In this document: in pieces, positions 43,738 through 52,627 of the stretch
Position numbering within the stretch: position 1 is the stretch's first letter
How the letters are laid out: every line of letters begins with the position of its first letter
Assembly (NCBI RefSeq): GCF_007846085.1
Contig: NZ_VOEJ01000002.1
Coordinates: 124,001 to 188,000 of the forward strand
Direction: 5' to 3'
From: Mucilaginibacter pallidiroseus
Lineage (GTDB): Bacteria > Bacteroidota > Bacteroidia > Sphingobacteriales > Sphingobacteriaceae
DNA: 64,000 bases
Program-made: the position numbers and the translations under genes
Notes under the pieces: model-generated
The model's database searches: none
The model's input: the letters and a program-made list of their open reading frames with translations, nothing else
Told to the model about the DNA's origin: nothing

Positions 43738-44562
43738 TTAAGCTTCTGCGTTTAACCGCTTCAATATCGCTTCATCCAAAAAATTTGGAATCATGGTTCT
43801 TTGGGTATGGACTATCTTGTCGGGATCTTCCAGGCGCTCCAGCATTTCATTGTACTTGGCTTCGCCGTGCTCGGCAATTACGTCGGCTTTTTTGTCATCG
43901 CGTTGCAGCAACATGCTCATGCCATGGGCATCGGCCTCGGGGTGAAACTGCGTGGCAAAAAAATACTCGTTAAAGCGGATGGCCATCATGGCGCGCGGCA
44001 AATCAACATAGGGACGCTCTTTTTCGAGGGCCAATAGTTGCATACCTAGGGCGTTCAACTTTTCCATATCCGGGTTAACTACCTGCCAGCTTCGCGAATC
44101 AACCGTATAGAACGGATCTGCAAGGCCATCAAAAACATGATCTTTTAAACCATCGGCTGTTTGATGAACGGGCAATACACCAAATGATGGCGAACGCCTC
44201 AAACTTATGTCGCCAAGGCCGTACTTGCGGCACATTAGCTGGAAGGAATGGCATACAAAAAATACATGCTTTTTATCCGGATTGTTGCCAAGATTATGGT
44301 CTTCCAGCTTATCTATCAATCCGAAATATCTATTTTCCCATTCTGATCCCTCACTATCCAGCGGACTGCCGGGGCCACCGCTTGATATGTAAGCATCAAA
44401 ACTTGTATCGGGCACCTCGGCCTTTCCGCGAACGTCAAACACCTGATAACTGAGATCGAGATTGTGTTGTACCTTGTACCGCTCTAAAATATCACGAAAG
44501 CCGCGCATCCCTTCGTTAGCCACGCCATCATACAAATCTAATATGGCTACTTTGATTCCCAT
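43738..44562 (-). CDS. class I glutamine amidotransferase-like protein
   Basis: A 274-residue protein with a complete class I GATase triad: Cys104 in FFVCHSFQLM, and His207/Glu209 in ATQFHPEAD; ISSGGPGSPLD (about 60-70) is the usual oxyanion/glycine block. The nucleophile elbow lacks the common GxCxGxQ glycines, so it is a divergent family, nearer to gamma-glutamyl hydrolase or PuuD-like enzymes than to biosynthetic GATases. It lies between the ATP-grasp-like and YbdK-like genes and could release ammonia for amide formation or cut a gamma-glutamyl amide in the product. Confidence 0.85.
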   Translation of the reverse strand: MGIKVAILDLYDGVANEGMRGFRDILERYKVQHNLDLSYQVFDVRGKAEVPDTSFDAYISSGGPGSPLDSEGSEWENRYFGLIDKLEDHNLGNNPDKKHVFFVCHSFQLMCRKYGLGDISLRRSPSFGVLPVHQTADGLKDHVFDGLADPFYTVDSRSWQVVNPDMEKLNALGMQLLALEKERPYVDLPRAMMAIRFNEYFFATQFHPEADAHGMSMLLQRDDKKADVIAEHGEAKYNEMLERLEDPDKIVHTQRTMIPNFLDEAILKRLNAEA

Positions 44563-44638
44563 AAGCCCCTCTTTTAATAATTCGTTAAGCCACCTTTATC
44601 GTATAAGCCCTCCCCTTCATGGTAGAGCTAGGTGGGGC

Positions 44639-45736
44639 TTATACCCCTTTTAATGTTTGTGATGTGATATAATCTACCACATCAACAAAGCTATTGTTTT
44701 GCTGGTAAATGGCTAGCTGCCTGTCGGCACCGGTTCCGTTCTCCAACATCGTGTGTACATATTGCAAATCATCGCGGCAGCCAAGATCATCTACTACGTC
44801 GTCAATAAAATCGAGCAGTTCCAATATCAGTGCGCGGGTATTAACTTCAAGTTCCTTACCAAAATCAATCATTTTACCATCGATACCGTAACGTGCCGCG
44901 CGCCATTTATTTTCATTAATAAGTGCGCGGTTGTAGGTAATAAACTTCATGTTTTGCTGGCGCAGCTTATACAACTTGGCACAAATGCATTGGAATAATG
45001 CCACCATTACCATTGTTTCATCAATTAGCATAGGACAATCGCAAATGCGAAACTCAATGGTTTCATAAAATGGGTGTACCCGCAGGTCCCACCATATTTT
45101 TTTGGCGTTATCTATACAATTGGTTTTTACCAGCAGCTTTACGTAGTTGTCATAATCTTCAATACTGGCAAAAAAATCGGGGATACCAGTACGCGGGAAC
45201 TTATCAAACACTTTCGTGCGAAATGATTTGTAACCCGTATTCCTACCCTCCCAAAATGGCGAATTGGTTGATAATGCGTAAACGTGCGGCAAAAAATACC
45301 GCGCCTGGTTGGCAATATGGATGGCCATATCACGCGATTGTATACCTACATGCACATGCAGCCCGAAGATAAGGTTGGAACGTGCGGCTTCCTGCAACTC
45401 ATCCACAATCTCAAAATACCGGGGATGATCTGTTATCAGCTGATGCTGCCAGTGCGAAAACGGATGCGTACCGGCAGCCCCAATGCGCAGCCCTAAATCG
45501 CCGGCTAACTGGGCAACGGTGCCCCTTAGCTTGGTAACTTCCTTGCGGGCTTCCTCGGTATTGCGGCAAATATGCGTACCCACCTCAACCACGGCCTGGT
45601 GCATTTCGGCCTTTACCTGGTCTTCATGGATCTTTTGCGCCCCGTCAACAATTTTTTGCTCATGCGATTTCAGCTCCCTTGTAACAGGGTCGAGCACCAT
45701 AAATTCCTCTTCAACACCTAAGGTGAATTCGTTCAT
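44639..45736 (-). CDS. YbdK-type carboxylate-amine ligase (GCS2 family)
   Basis: A 365-residue protein of the glutamate-cysteine ligase 2 family. Clear motifs are FTLGVEEEFMVLDP at the N-terminus, FGLHVHVGI near 125 and the strand WWDLRVHPFYETIEFRICD near 225. The E. coli relative YbdK has weak gamma-glutamylcysteine ligase activity, so the family joins an amine to a carboxylate using ATP. Because this organism makes bacillithiol, glutathione precursor synthesis is not the obvious role. The neighbours suggest it makes a specialised amide or peptide. Confidence 0.92.
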   Translation of the reverse strand: MNEFTLGVEEEFMVLDPVTRELKSHEQKIVDGAQKIHEDQVKAEMHQAVVEVGTHICRNTEEARKEVTKLRGTVAQLAGDLGLRIGAAGTHPFSHWQHQLITDHPRYFEIVDELQEAARSNLIFGLHVHVGIQSRDMAIHIANQARYFLPHVYALSTNSPFWEGRNTGYKSFRTKVFDKFPRTGIPDFFASIEDYDNYVKLLVKTNCIDNAKKIWWDLRVHPFYETIEFRICDCPMLIDETMVMVALFQCICAKLYKLRQQNMKFITYNRALINENKWRAARYGIDGKMIDFGKELEVNTRALILELLDFIDDVVDDLGCRDDLQYVHTMLENGTGADRQLAIYQQNNSFVDVVDYITSQTLKGV

Positions 45737-45769
45737 AACTGGATAGGGGTTTGATTGATTTTTATTCCT

Positions 45770-45848
45770 GTCATTCTGAGCGTAGCGAAGAATCTATTTC
45801 GCTAACTGTTCTGTCGGCTATCAGATGCTTCACCCCGTTCAGCATGAC
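45770..45848. repeat. palindromic repeat between cluster genes
   Basis: GTCATTCTGAGCGTAGCGAA at the left and CCCGTTCAGCATGAC at the right are the mirror ends of an interspersed repeat that fills the 121-nt gap between the YbdK-like and ATP-grasp genes. Confidence 0.75.
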
Positions 45849-45857
45849 AAGGTGGTT

Positions 45858-46973
45858 TTATTTCTTAGCCGCTTTCTTTGGCGCAGCCTCTTTTGCGGCT
45901 GCTTTTTTTGGCGCTGCAGCTTTCTTTTTCGGTTTCGCTTCGTCGGCAATGGCGTGGTCAACCTCGCCAACGCTTACATCAGCAGCAGCGGCTTTTGGTG
46001 CTTTTGCTTTTGCAGTTGCTACCAAAGGTTTACCCGCTACGCCGGTGCGTACAAATTCGCCCCAGGTAAGGTTGTCCTTGTCGTCTTTTTGTGCCTGTGC
46101 ACGCTCAATGGCGTAATTGGCTGCGGTTTCAACCACCCAGTCAAAGTTTTCCTGGCCTACGCTGGTAACCTCTGCATCGGGTGCCGGGTTGCAAAAGTCA
46201 ATAGCGTAGGGTATGCCATCGCGTACTGCAAATTCAACGGTGTTAAAATCGTAACCCAGGTACTGGTTAAGCTTAAGCACGTAATCGGTAATGGTATCCA
46301 GCATTTTTTTAGATGCAGGGGCCTTACCATGCTCGTAACGCAGGTGGTGCGGGTTACGCGGCTCGTACTGCATAATGCGCACATGCTTGCCGCCAATGCA
46401 ATAGCAACGGAAGTAATCATCAAAAATAATTTCTTCCTGCAAAAGCATCACCAGCTGCTTGGTTTCTGCAAATTTTGTCCAAAGGTCTTCCTTGTCGCTT
46501 ATTTTGTAAACATCGCGCCAGCCGCCACCATCAAACGGTTTCATATATGCCGGGAAACCAACATAATCAAATATTCCGTCCCAATCTAACGGGTAAGCCA
46601 GGTTGCGAAACGAATTTTCGTTGGTATCTGTAGGGTGATCTTTCGAGGGCAGCAACACCGTTTTAGGTACCGGTACGCCAAGCTTAACGGCTAAGGCATT
46701 GTTAAAAAACTTTTCGTCGGCGCTCCACCAAAACGGGTTGTTAATAACTGCCGTACCTGTTATGGCTGCGTTTTTTAACGATGCACGGTAAAAGGGAACA
46801 TCCTGCGATATGCGGTCAACTATTACCGAATAGCCCAGTGGTTCGCCCTGCAACATCTTGTCGATACGTACAAACTCTGCCGATATATCTTTCAGCCCCT
46901 TCTGGTTAATCCTGTCAACAAATGCCTGGGGGAACGAATTTTCCTGTCCAAATAAAATGCCTATTTTTTTCAT
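45858..46973 (-). CDS. ATP-grasp ligase with a Lys/Ala-rich C-terminal tail
   Basis: A 371-residue protein with a RimK/D-Ala-ligase-like ATP-grasp body (about 1-310): KIGILFGQE at the N-terminus, the lysine loop FPAYMKPFDGGGWRDVYKI (about 145-163), LLQEEIIFDDYFRCYCIGG and the metal-binding GYDFNTVEFAVRDGIPYAIDFCNPAP, where E and N ligands are intact. After about residue 314 the chain becomes a Lys/Ala/Pro tail (KPKKKAAAPKKAAAKEAAPK) like histone H1 or HU extensions. It follows the esterase gene by 104 nt and precedes the YbdK-like gene. It probably ligates an amino acid or peptide. Confidence 0.88.
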   Translation of the reverse strand: MKKIGILFGQENSFPQAFVDRINQKGLKDISAEFVRIDKMLQGEPLGYSVIVDRISQDVPFYRASLKNAAITGTAVINNPFWWSADEKFFNNALAVKLGVPVPKTVLLPSKDHPTDTNENSFRNLAYPLDWDGIFDYVGFPAYMKPFDGGGWRDVYKISDKEDLWTKFAETKQLVMLLQEEIIFDDYFRCYCIGGKHVRIMQYEPRNPHHLRYEHGKAPASKKMLDTITDYVLKLNQYLGYDFNTVEFAVRDGIPYAIDFCNPAPDAEVTSVGQENFDWVVETAANYAIERAQAQKDDKDNLTWGEFVRTGVAGKPLVATAKAKAPKAAAADVSVGEVDHAIADEAKPKKKAAAPKKAAAKEAAPKKAAKK

Positions 46974-47077
46974 GGTAGATTATATATAAATTCTGATTTC
47001 TAAATACTAAACTCTAAACAAAAAGCGCTAATTCCATACAGCAAAATCGCTAATCTCTTGTCTCCAACCCCTAATCT

Positions 47078-47785
47078 CTATTTTATATTGGATAAATAAT
47101 GCGGAAACATTTCGCGCCATATCGGCCAGTCGTGGTTGGCAAAGGGGCGTATATCCAACCAGTGGTTGATGTTTTTTGCCGCCAATATGCGCGACATTTC
47201 CTCATTATATCCTTTGCACATATCATGCTCGGACGTGCCCAATATAATGTTCATCCGCCACAGCCATTCGTTATTACTGCCGGGTACAAAATCCACCGGG
47301 TTGTTGTAAAATATGTTGTCGTCGTAATAGCCGTCGGTAAACATTTTGATATCAAAAGCGCCGCCCATGGTAAACAGGTGGGCCACCTTTTCAGGGTGCT
47401 TAAAGGCAAAATTGGCCGCATGGTAACCGCCAAAACTGCAACCGGCCATACATACGCGCTCTACCCCTGTTTCGTGCTGCGCCCAGGGCACCAGCTCGTC
47501 GGTAAGCATGCGGTCATACCAGGTATAGTTGCGGGCACGGTCGGCGGGGTGTATGTCTTTGTCGTACCAGCTTTGCGCGTCAATAGTATCGGGGCAGTAT
47601 ATCTTAACGAGGCCCTGTTCAACAAACCAGCGTGCGCTGTCTATCAGTCCAAAATCTTTATTTTGATGAAAGCGGCCCTTGGTAGTCGGGAAAAGTATTA
47701 CAGGATAACCCCTGTCGCCAAATACCAGCATCTCCAGTTCGGTATTTAAATTGGGCGAATACCAGCGGTGATATTGTTCTGTCAA
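47078..47785 (-). CDS. esterase, alpha/beta hydrolase (EstD-like)
   Basis: A 235-residue hydrolase of the putative esterase family. The nucleophile is Ser117 in GCSFGGYHAA, a likely acid is in LGTSEHDMC and the His is in FANHDWPIW. There is no signal peptide, so it acts in the cytoplasm. It is the first gene of the minus-strand amidoligase cluster. Hydrolysis or acyl transfer on the cluster product is inferred from position only. Confidence 0.88.
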   Translation of the reverse strand: MTEQYHRWYSPNLNTELEMLVFGDRGYPVILFPTTKGRFHQNKDFGLIDSARWFVEQGLVKIYCPDTIDAQSWYDKDIHPADRARNYTWYDRMLTDELVPWAQHETGVERVCMAGCSFGGYHAANFAFKHPEKVAHLFTMGGAFDIKMFTDGYYDDNIFYNNPVDFVPGSNNEWLWRMNIILGTSEHDMCKGYNEEMSRILAAKNINHWLDIRPFANHDWPIWREMFPHYLSNIK

Positions 47786-47884
47786 TGTGGTTACGTTTTA
47801 TAGTGGTAAGTTAAGTGCTTTGCGTGTAAATGTCAACAACATGCCAAAAATTGTGTTTTACCTGTCTAAGTAAAAGTATAACCC

Positions 47885-47892
47885 TACTTTTG
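47885..47892 (+). promoter_or_regulatory. -7 promoter box of the plus-strand esterase
   Basis: TACTTTTG fits TAnnTTTG and lies 21 nt before the ATG at 47914, in the 128-nt divergent region shared with the minus-strand cluster. A -33 element is not clear. Confidence 0.5.
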
Positions 47893-47913
47893 TACCCTTA
47901 ATTATTTTTTTAT

Positions 47914-48726
47914 ATGTACTACAGTACAGCAACAGAAATGAAGATTGCCCAAAAGGATTTACATATAACATCGGCCATGTTACAGCGCAACGTAACCGTT
48001 ACCCTGCTGATGCCCGAAGAGGGCAGCATTGCCGAGCCGCTTAACCTGCTTTTACTTAACGACGGGCAGGAACTTGAGGCGCTGAAGCTAACTGAATCTT
48101 TAGAGAACTTATACGAGCGCAATCAGCTTAAGCCCGTACTTGTGGCTGCTGTACACGCCGGCGACGAACGCCTGCAGGAATACGGCGTAGCGGGCAGGCC
48201 CGACTTTAAAGACCGGGGCAACAAGGCCGACCTTTACACCCAATTTATTATTGATGAGTTGCTGCCGCAGATAAAAATGGAAACAGGCGTTGACGATTTT
48301 GACGCTACTGCTTTTGCAGGATTTTCGTTAGGTGGGCTTAGCGCCCTTGATATTGCCTGGCATAATGCGGACGTGTTTGATAAGGTTGGCACCTTTTCGG
48401 CATCGTACTGGTGGCGCAGCAAGGATTTGTTAAAGGGTTATACCGATGCCGACCGTATTATGCATAACGTTATAAGGGAAACAAGCGGCAAACCCGAGCT
48501 CAAATTTTGGCTGCAAACCGGCACCAAAGACGAAACGGCCGACCGTAACCAAAACGGCATCATCGACTCGATTGATGATACCATAGATGTAATTAAGGAA
48601 TTGCTTGCCAAAGGTTACGAGCGCCCTGCCGATATCCAATACCTCGAGATACTAAATGGCACCCACGATACCGAAACCTGGGGCAAAGCCATGTCCAAAT
48701 TTTTGTGCTGGGCCTTTGGGCGATAA
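47914..48726 (+). CDS. esterase, Fes/IroE-like alpha/beta hydrolase
   Basis: A 270-residue hydrolase of the putative esterase family. Ser138 lies in the elbow AGFSLGGLSA; TGTKDETADRNQNGIIDSIDDT is an unusual acidic, calcium-loop-like segment, and the catalytic His is in NGTHDTETW. No signal peptide is seen. It diverges from the minus-strand cluster, and both esterases flank the shared promoter region, so it probably belongs to the same pathway. A downstream ATG (M9) is an alternative start. Confidence 0.87.
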   Translation: MYYSTATEMKIAQKDLHITSAMLQRNVTVTLLMPEEGSIAEPLNLLLLNDGQELEALKLTESLENLYERNQLKPVLVAAVHAGDERLQEYGVAGRPDFKDRGNKADLYTQFIIDELLPQIKMETGVDDFDATAFAGFSLGGLSALDIAWHNADVFDKVGTFSASYWWRSKDLLKGYTDADRIMHNVIRETSGKPELKFWLQTGTKDETADRNQNGIIDSIDDTIDVIKELLAKGYERPADIQYLEILNGTHDTETWGKAMSKFLCWAFGR

Positions 48727-48756
48727 ATGTGGCTCACGCTGATTGATAGATACCGT

Positions 48757-48783
48757 GTCATTGCGAGGAGCGAAGGGATCTCC
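48757..48783. repeat. copy of the TTGCGAGGAGCG repeat
   Basis: GTCATTGCGAGGAGCGAAGG is shared with the copy at 4931 and, in part, that at 63484. It marks the boundary between the esterase gene and the AT-rich island. Confidence 0.7.
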
Positions 48784-48861
48784 GAATGGAATAATTAACA
48801 AATGCTGCGATGATAAATACTTCGTAGGCTCAAACGCTTTAATGATAAAAATAACATTAAT

Positions 48862-49374
48862 TCAATCTTCTTTTTTCATAATAATATAAACGCGATTTAG
48901 AATCATGACCATGGTAAGCGTAAATAGTATTAAAAAAAAGTAAATTAAGGGACTAACTATATAATCAAACAATCTAAAACAAGAATCCTTTGGTTGATAA
49001 GAATAAATAATCAGGATCAACAGTAATACTAGAGAAAGGAGGATATTAAAGGAAATATTGACATGGATTTCTTTTACAAATTTCCTTTTAAGCGCATTTT
49101 CTTGAGAATCAGTTTTAAGCTTATCCATTAAGCCATATACAATTGCTAAAAAATTAAATAGAAATCCACCCAGAATAGAGACTGCTGTAATTAAATCCGT
49201 AGTATGATCAATTAATTTAACTCTCTTATAAGTGAGAATCGCAGAAATTATAATTGGAGATAAAAAAAACAGCAAGGCATCACCTCTGGAAATCCAATTT
49301 GAATCAGAATTATTACTTCTTAAAGTTTTAAGATGGTCTTGAACGATCTTAAAAATATTAATTCTGCTAAGCAT
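48862..49374 (-). CDS. four-helix membrane protein, second gene of an AT-rich pair
   Basis: A 170-residue protein with a polar N-terminus (1-30) and four membrane helices at about 33-49, 61-82, 107-126 and 137-160; the loop at 83-104 is charged and probably cytoplasmic (DKLKTDSQENALKRKFVKE). I recognise no family. Its start overlaps the end of the upstream gene by 8 nt, so it is made together with that soluble protein. The base composition is much richer in A+T than the flanks. Small four-helix proteins paired with a soluble partner are often membrane effectors of defence modules; that is inference. Confidence 0.75.
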   Translation of the reverse strand: MLSRINIFKIVQDHLKTLRSNNSDSNWISRGDALLFFLSPIIISAILTYKRVKLIDHTTDLITAVSILGGFLFNFLAIVYGLMDKLKTDSQENALKRKFVKEIHVNISFNILLSLVLLLILIIYSYQPKDSCFRLFDYIVSPLIYFFLILFTLTMVMILNRVYIIMKKED

Positions 49375-50317
49375 TAACTGGTTTCAACGTTAAGATATCA
49401 TTTATTAGCCCTTGAGAGACCTCAATCAAAGATTCCGTTGTTGGCTGATTATCAATAATTTCTACTTCACCTGTCACATCAATATCTGGCTGTGTTCGAT
49501 GCTTCTGTAAGACATGAAAAGTTTTTATTTTGCCTTTAAATTCTAATTGAAATTCAACTTCATCTACACTATCATTTTTGGAATTTAATTCTATCACTGA
49601 ATTTTTATTTTCCCCTACAAATAAATTATGAATTACGCTTTTCCAATAATTTGAAAGTGATGACCTTGACTGTATTGTAGTTGTTAGAGTTCCTTTATCT
49701 GAATACTCCTTCTGTTCATTATCATAAAGTTCTTCAATTGTATTAGGAATACTTCTTTTAATGAAGTCGATTTTTTTCAAATTACCTAACAACATCATTT
49801 TGTCATAGACGCGTTTATTTAATAAGTTAGATATTACCACATTATAATCAGGGTATCCCCGCTCCCTTAAATACAAATTCAAGGACTTAGATAAAAGCCC
49901 TTTCGCACCTATGTCTCTTTTCTTTTGAATAATCAAGTATGCGTAAGTTTTACCTATTGGAAATTCAATATAAAAAAAAAGATTTCTGTAAGTAACGTGT
50001 TTAACAGGATCAGACTCAAATTTTTTATCATCTCCTTCTCTTACGGTGAACCTATCCTCGTTAACACCACTTGATATAAAACCGTAAATCGCCCTCTTTT
50101 CAGCTAACACCGTAACCGGTTCATCTAAAGCTAAATGTAATATGCTTCTATCATTTAGTGATGGTGCTGCCTTAATGTTTGTGAACACGTCATCCATAAA
50201 ACCTTTGAAAAGTTCTAAAAAGTCGTTACTCCCGTCAAATTGACTTAATATCGCATCTGAAGATGCGTTTACACTGACTTTTAGGTTATAGGTTGATAAT
50301 AGAATTCTATTTGCCAT
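49367..50317 (-). CDS. soluble protein of unknown function, first gene of an AT-rich pair
   Basis: A 316-residue protein without signal peptide or membrane helix. The N-terminal half has short strands (RILLSTYNLKVSV, RNLFFYIEFPIGKTYAYLIIQKK), the middle a helical region (LSKSLNLYLRERGYPDYNVVISNLL, then KKIDFIKRSIPN) and the C-terminal third further strands (VEFQLEFKGKIKTFHVL). I cannot name the family and see no clear nuclease, ATPase or TIR motif. It is translationally coupled to a four-helix membrane protein and sits alone in a foreign-looking segment. The size and pairing recall Kiwa (KwaA membrane, KwaB soluble), but gene order and sequence do not let me claim it. Confidence 0.75.
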   Translation of the reverse strand: MANRILLSTYNLKVSVNASSDAILSQFDGSNDFLELFKGFMDDVFTNIKAAPSLNDRSILHLALDEPVTVLAEKRAIYGFISSGVNEDRFTVREGDDKKFESDPVKHVTYRNLFFYIEFPIGKTYAYLIIQKKRDIGAKGLLSKSLNLYLRERGYPDYNVVISNLLNKRVYDKMMLLGNLKKIDFIKRSIPNTIEELYDNEQKEYSDKGTLTTTIQSRSSLSNYWKSVIHNLFVGENKNSVIELNSKNDSVDEVEFQLEFKGKIKTFHVLQKHRTQPDIDVTGEVEIIDNQPTTESLIEVSQGLINDILTLKPVNA

Positions 50318-50640
50318 TATTAATTATGATTTGGTTAGGAGAAACTAATTTACAACATTAAAATCATTAACACAATCAGATGAATTTAATATAAAAATGA
50401 GTCTACGTGGTGGTTATCTGACACCAAATTCGAATACTAGCCCAAACGATCAATTCCAACCTTTTTAAAAACCCATACATTTTCGACAATGCACATTTAA
50501 CATCATCTGCATAACTATCTGCCACCCCATCAACATTAACTTACAATTACATAATAATCAAACATTTGTAAAAACATGGCTTTGCTTTTTTATACCGTAA
50601 ATAAAGCGTATCTTTGCGCCAAATTTAGAAGAGCATTTGC
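50318..50640. other. AT-rich intergenic region before typA
   Basis: This 323-nt gap between divergent genes has no ORF of note. It must hold the promoter of the AT-rich gene pair, although I see no clear TAnnTTTG box for it, and it ends with the typA promoter at 50586-50616. No repeat or att-like sequence is evident by eye. Confidence 0.6.
50586..50616 (+). promoter_or_regulatory. promoter of typA
   Basis: TATCTTTG at 50609-50616 matches the -7 consensus; TTTT at 50586-50589 is 19 nt upstream as a weak -33 element. The start codon is 24 nt downstream. Confidence 0.6.
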
Positions 50641-52452
50641 ATGCAAAAAATTAGAAATATTGCGATCATCGCACACGTTGACCACGGTAAAACCACATTG
50701 GTTGATAAAATTTTACACAGCTGCGCCATATTCCGCGACAACCAGGAAACAGGAGAACTGATACTGGATAACAACGATTTGGAGCGCGAGCGTGGAATTA
50801 CCATCGTATCTAAAAACGTATCTGTACACTACAAAGATGTTAAGATCAACATCATTGATACTCCTGGTCACGCCGACTTTGGCGGCGAGGTGGAGCGTGT
50901 ATTGAAAATGGCCGACGGCGTTTTATTATTATGCGATGCTTTTGAAGGCGCCATGCCACAAACACGTTTTGTTACCCAAAAAGCTTTGGCACTTGGCCTT
51001 AAGCCTATTGTGGTTGTAAACAAAGTAGATAAAGAAAACTGCCGCCCTGAGGAGGTTTACGAGCAGATCTTCGAACTTTTCTTCAACCTTGAAGCTACCG
51101 AAGAGCAATTGGATTTCCCGGTTGTTTACGGTTCATCAAAACAGGGCTGGATGAGCACCGATTACAAAAAACCTACAGATAACATTTTCCCGCTGATGGA
51201 TGCCATTTTGGAGAACATCCCTGCTGCGCCGGAAAATGAAGGTACTTTACAGATGCAGATCACTTCGTTAGATTATTCATCTTTCGTTGGTCGTATCGCT
51301 ATTGGCCGTGTTGCACGCGGTACCATCAAAGAAAACCAGCCGGTATCTTTGGTAAAACGCGATGGCAAAATTGTAAAATCACGTATCAAAGAACTTTACA
51401 CTTTTGAAGGTTTAGGTAAAGTAAAAGCTACTGAAGTAAAATCTGGCGATATCTGCGCTGTTGTAGGTATCGAGGGTTTTGACATTGGCGATACAATTGC
51501 TGATTTTGAAAAACCGGAACAACTGGAGGTAATCAAAATTGATGAGCCTACCATGAACATGTTGTTCACCATCAATACGTCTCCTTTCTTTGGTAAAGAG
51601 GGTAAATTTGTTACCTCACGCCACCTGCGCGACCGTTTGTTTAAAGAGATGGAGAAAAACCTGGCACTTAAGGTTGTTGAAACCGAGTCGCCAGATTCAT
51701 ACCTGGTTTATGGTCGTGGTATTCTTCACTTGTCGGTATTGATCGAGACCATGCGTCGCGAGGGTTACGAGTTACAGGTAGGCCAGCCACAGGTTATTGT
51801 TAAGGAAGTTGACGGTGTTAAATCTGAGCCGGTTGAAACCCTTATTGTTGACGTACCGGGCGATGTTGCAGGTAAGGTAATTGAGTTGGTAACACAACGC
51901 AAAGGCGACTTGCTTATCATGGAGCCAAAAGGCGATTTACAGCACCTTGAGTTTGAAATTCCTTCTCGTGGTATCATCGGTTTACGTAACAACGTATTAA
52001 CTGCTACTGCCGGCGAGGCCATCATGGCACACCGCTTTAAAGCTTACGAGCCTTGGAAAGGTACTATCCCCGGCCGTTCGGCTGGTGTATTGGTATCAAT
52101 GGATACCGGTAAAACTACTGCATTCGCTATTGATAAATTGCAGGATCGCGGCCGTTTCTTTATCGATCCGGGTGTTGATATTTACGAAGGTCAAATACTG
52201 GGCGAGCACATCCGCGATAATGATTTGGTTATCAACTTAACCAAAGGCAAGCAGTTAACCAACATGCGTGCATCTGGTAGCGATACCAACGTACGTATTG
52301 CTCCGGCCATCAAATTCTCTTTAGAGGAGTCAATGGAGTACATCCAGGCCGATGAGTATATCGAGGTTACACCACAAAGCATCCGTTTGCGTAAAATCTT
52401 CCTTAACGAAGGCGAACGCAGAAACAATGCTAAGAAGTTTGTTAATCAGTAA
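50641..52452 (+). CDS. typA: translational GTPase TypA/BipA
   Basis: A 603-residue ribosome-binding GTPase. G1 is [15 protein letters not shown] (about 11-25), G2 lies in [14 protein letters not shown]3 is [12 protein letters not shown] and G4 is NKVDKE. Domain II, the EF-G-like domain V ([21 protein letters not shown]) and the BipA-specific C-terminal region with [15 protein letters not shown] sequence are present. It aids ribosome assembly and stress or cold adaptation. It is monocistronic with its own terminator. Confidence 0.98.
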   Translation: MQKIRNIAIIAHVDHGKTTLVDKILHSCAIFRDNQETGELILDNNDLERERGITIVSKNVSVHYKDVKINIIDTPGHADFGGEVERVLKMADGVLLLCDAFEGAMPQTRFVTQKALALGLKPIVVVNKVDKENCRPEEVYEQIFELFFNLEATEEQLDFPVVYGSSKQGWMSTDYKKPTDNIFPLMDAILENIPAAPENEGTLQMQITSLDYSSFVGRIAIGRVARGTIKENQPVSLVKRDGKIVKSRIKELYTFEGLGKVKATEVKSGDICAVVGIEGFDIGDTIADFEKPEQLEVIKIDEPTMNMLFTINTSPFFGKEGKFVTSRHLRDRLFKEMEKNLALKVVETESPDSYLVYGRGILHLSVLIETMRREGYELQVGQPQVIVKEVDGVKSEPVETLIVDVPGDVAGKVIELVTQRKGDLLIMEPKGDLQHLEFEIPSRGIIGLRNNVLTATAGEAIMAHRFKAYEPWKGTIPGRSAGVLVSMDTGKTTAFAIDKLQDRGRFFIDPGVDIYEGQILGEHIRDNDLVINLTKGKQLTNMRASGSDTNVRIAPAIKFSLEESMEYIQADEYIEVTPQSIRLRKIFLNEGERRNNAKKFVNQ

Positions 52453-52511
52453 TTATTAGTGATTAGAGAGCGGAGATTAGAGATTAGTTTTTAATAGCCG
52501 CATTAAATATC

Positions 52512-52543
52512 AAAAGGCATCCGTAGTACGGGTGCCTTTTTTT
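52512..52543 (+). terminator. terminator of typA
   Basis: AAAAGGCATCCGT pairs with ACGGGTGCCTTTT (one G-T pair) around a 3-nt loop, followed by a T run. Confidence 0.85.
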
Positions 52544-52627
52544 ATTGCAGTCACCAATAACTAATCAGCAAATAACTAATCACTGCACTCAAATCTCTAA
52601 TCTCTAAAACCTATCTTTACGCCCCAT

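Noticed and set aside
44639..45736. glutathione synthesis role for the YbdK-like ligase
   Set aside because: bshA and ytxJ indicate bacillithiol as the main thiol, there is no glutathione synthetase-like fusion, and YbdK relatives have only weak activity of this kind.
45825..46589. 254-residue plus-strand ORF
   Set aside because: It lies fully opposite the ATP-grasp gene, is low in charged residues and shows no domain. It is a shadow of the Lys/Ala-rich minus-strand gene.
47099..47749. 216-residue plus-strand ORF
   Set aside because: It mirrors the minus-strand esterase, whose catalytic serine motif is clear.
48862..50317. assignment of the two-gene island to Kiwa
   Set aside because: Size and pairing are similar, but gene order differs and I cannot see sequence signatures of KwaA or the KwaB DUF4868 domain, so I left it unnamed.
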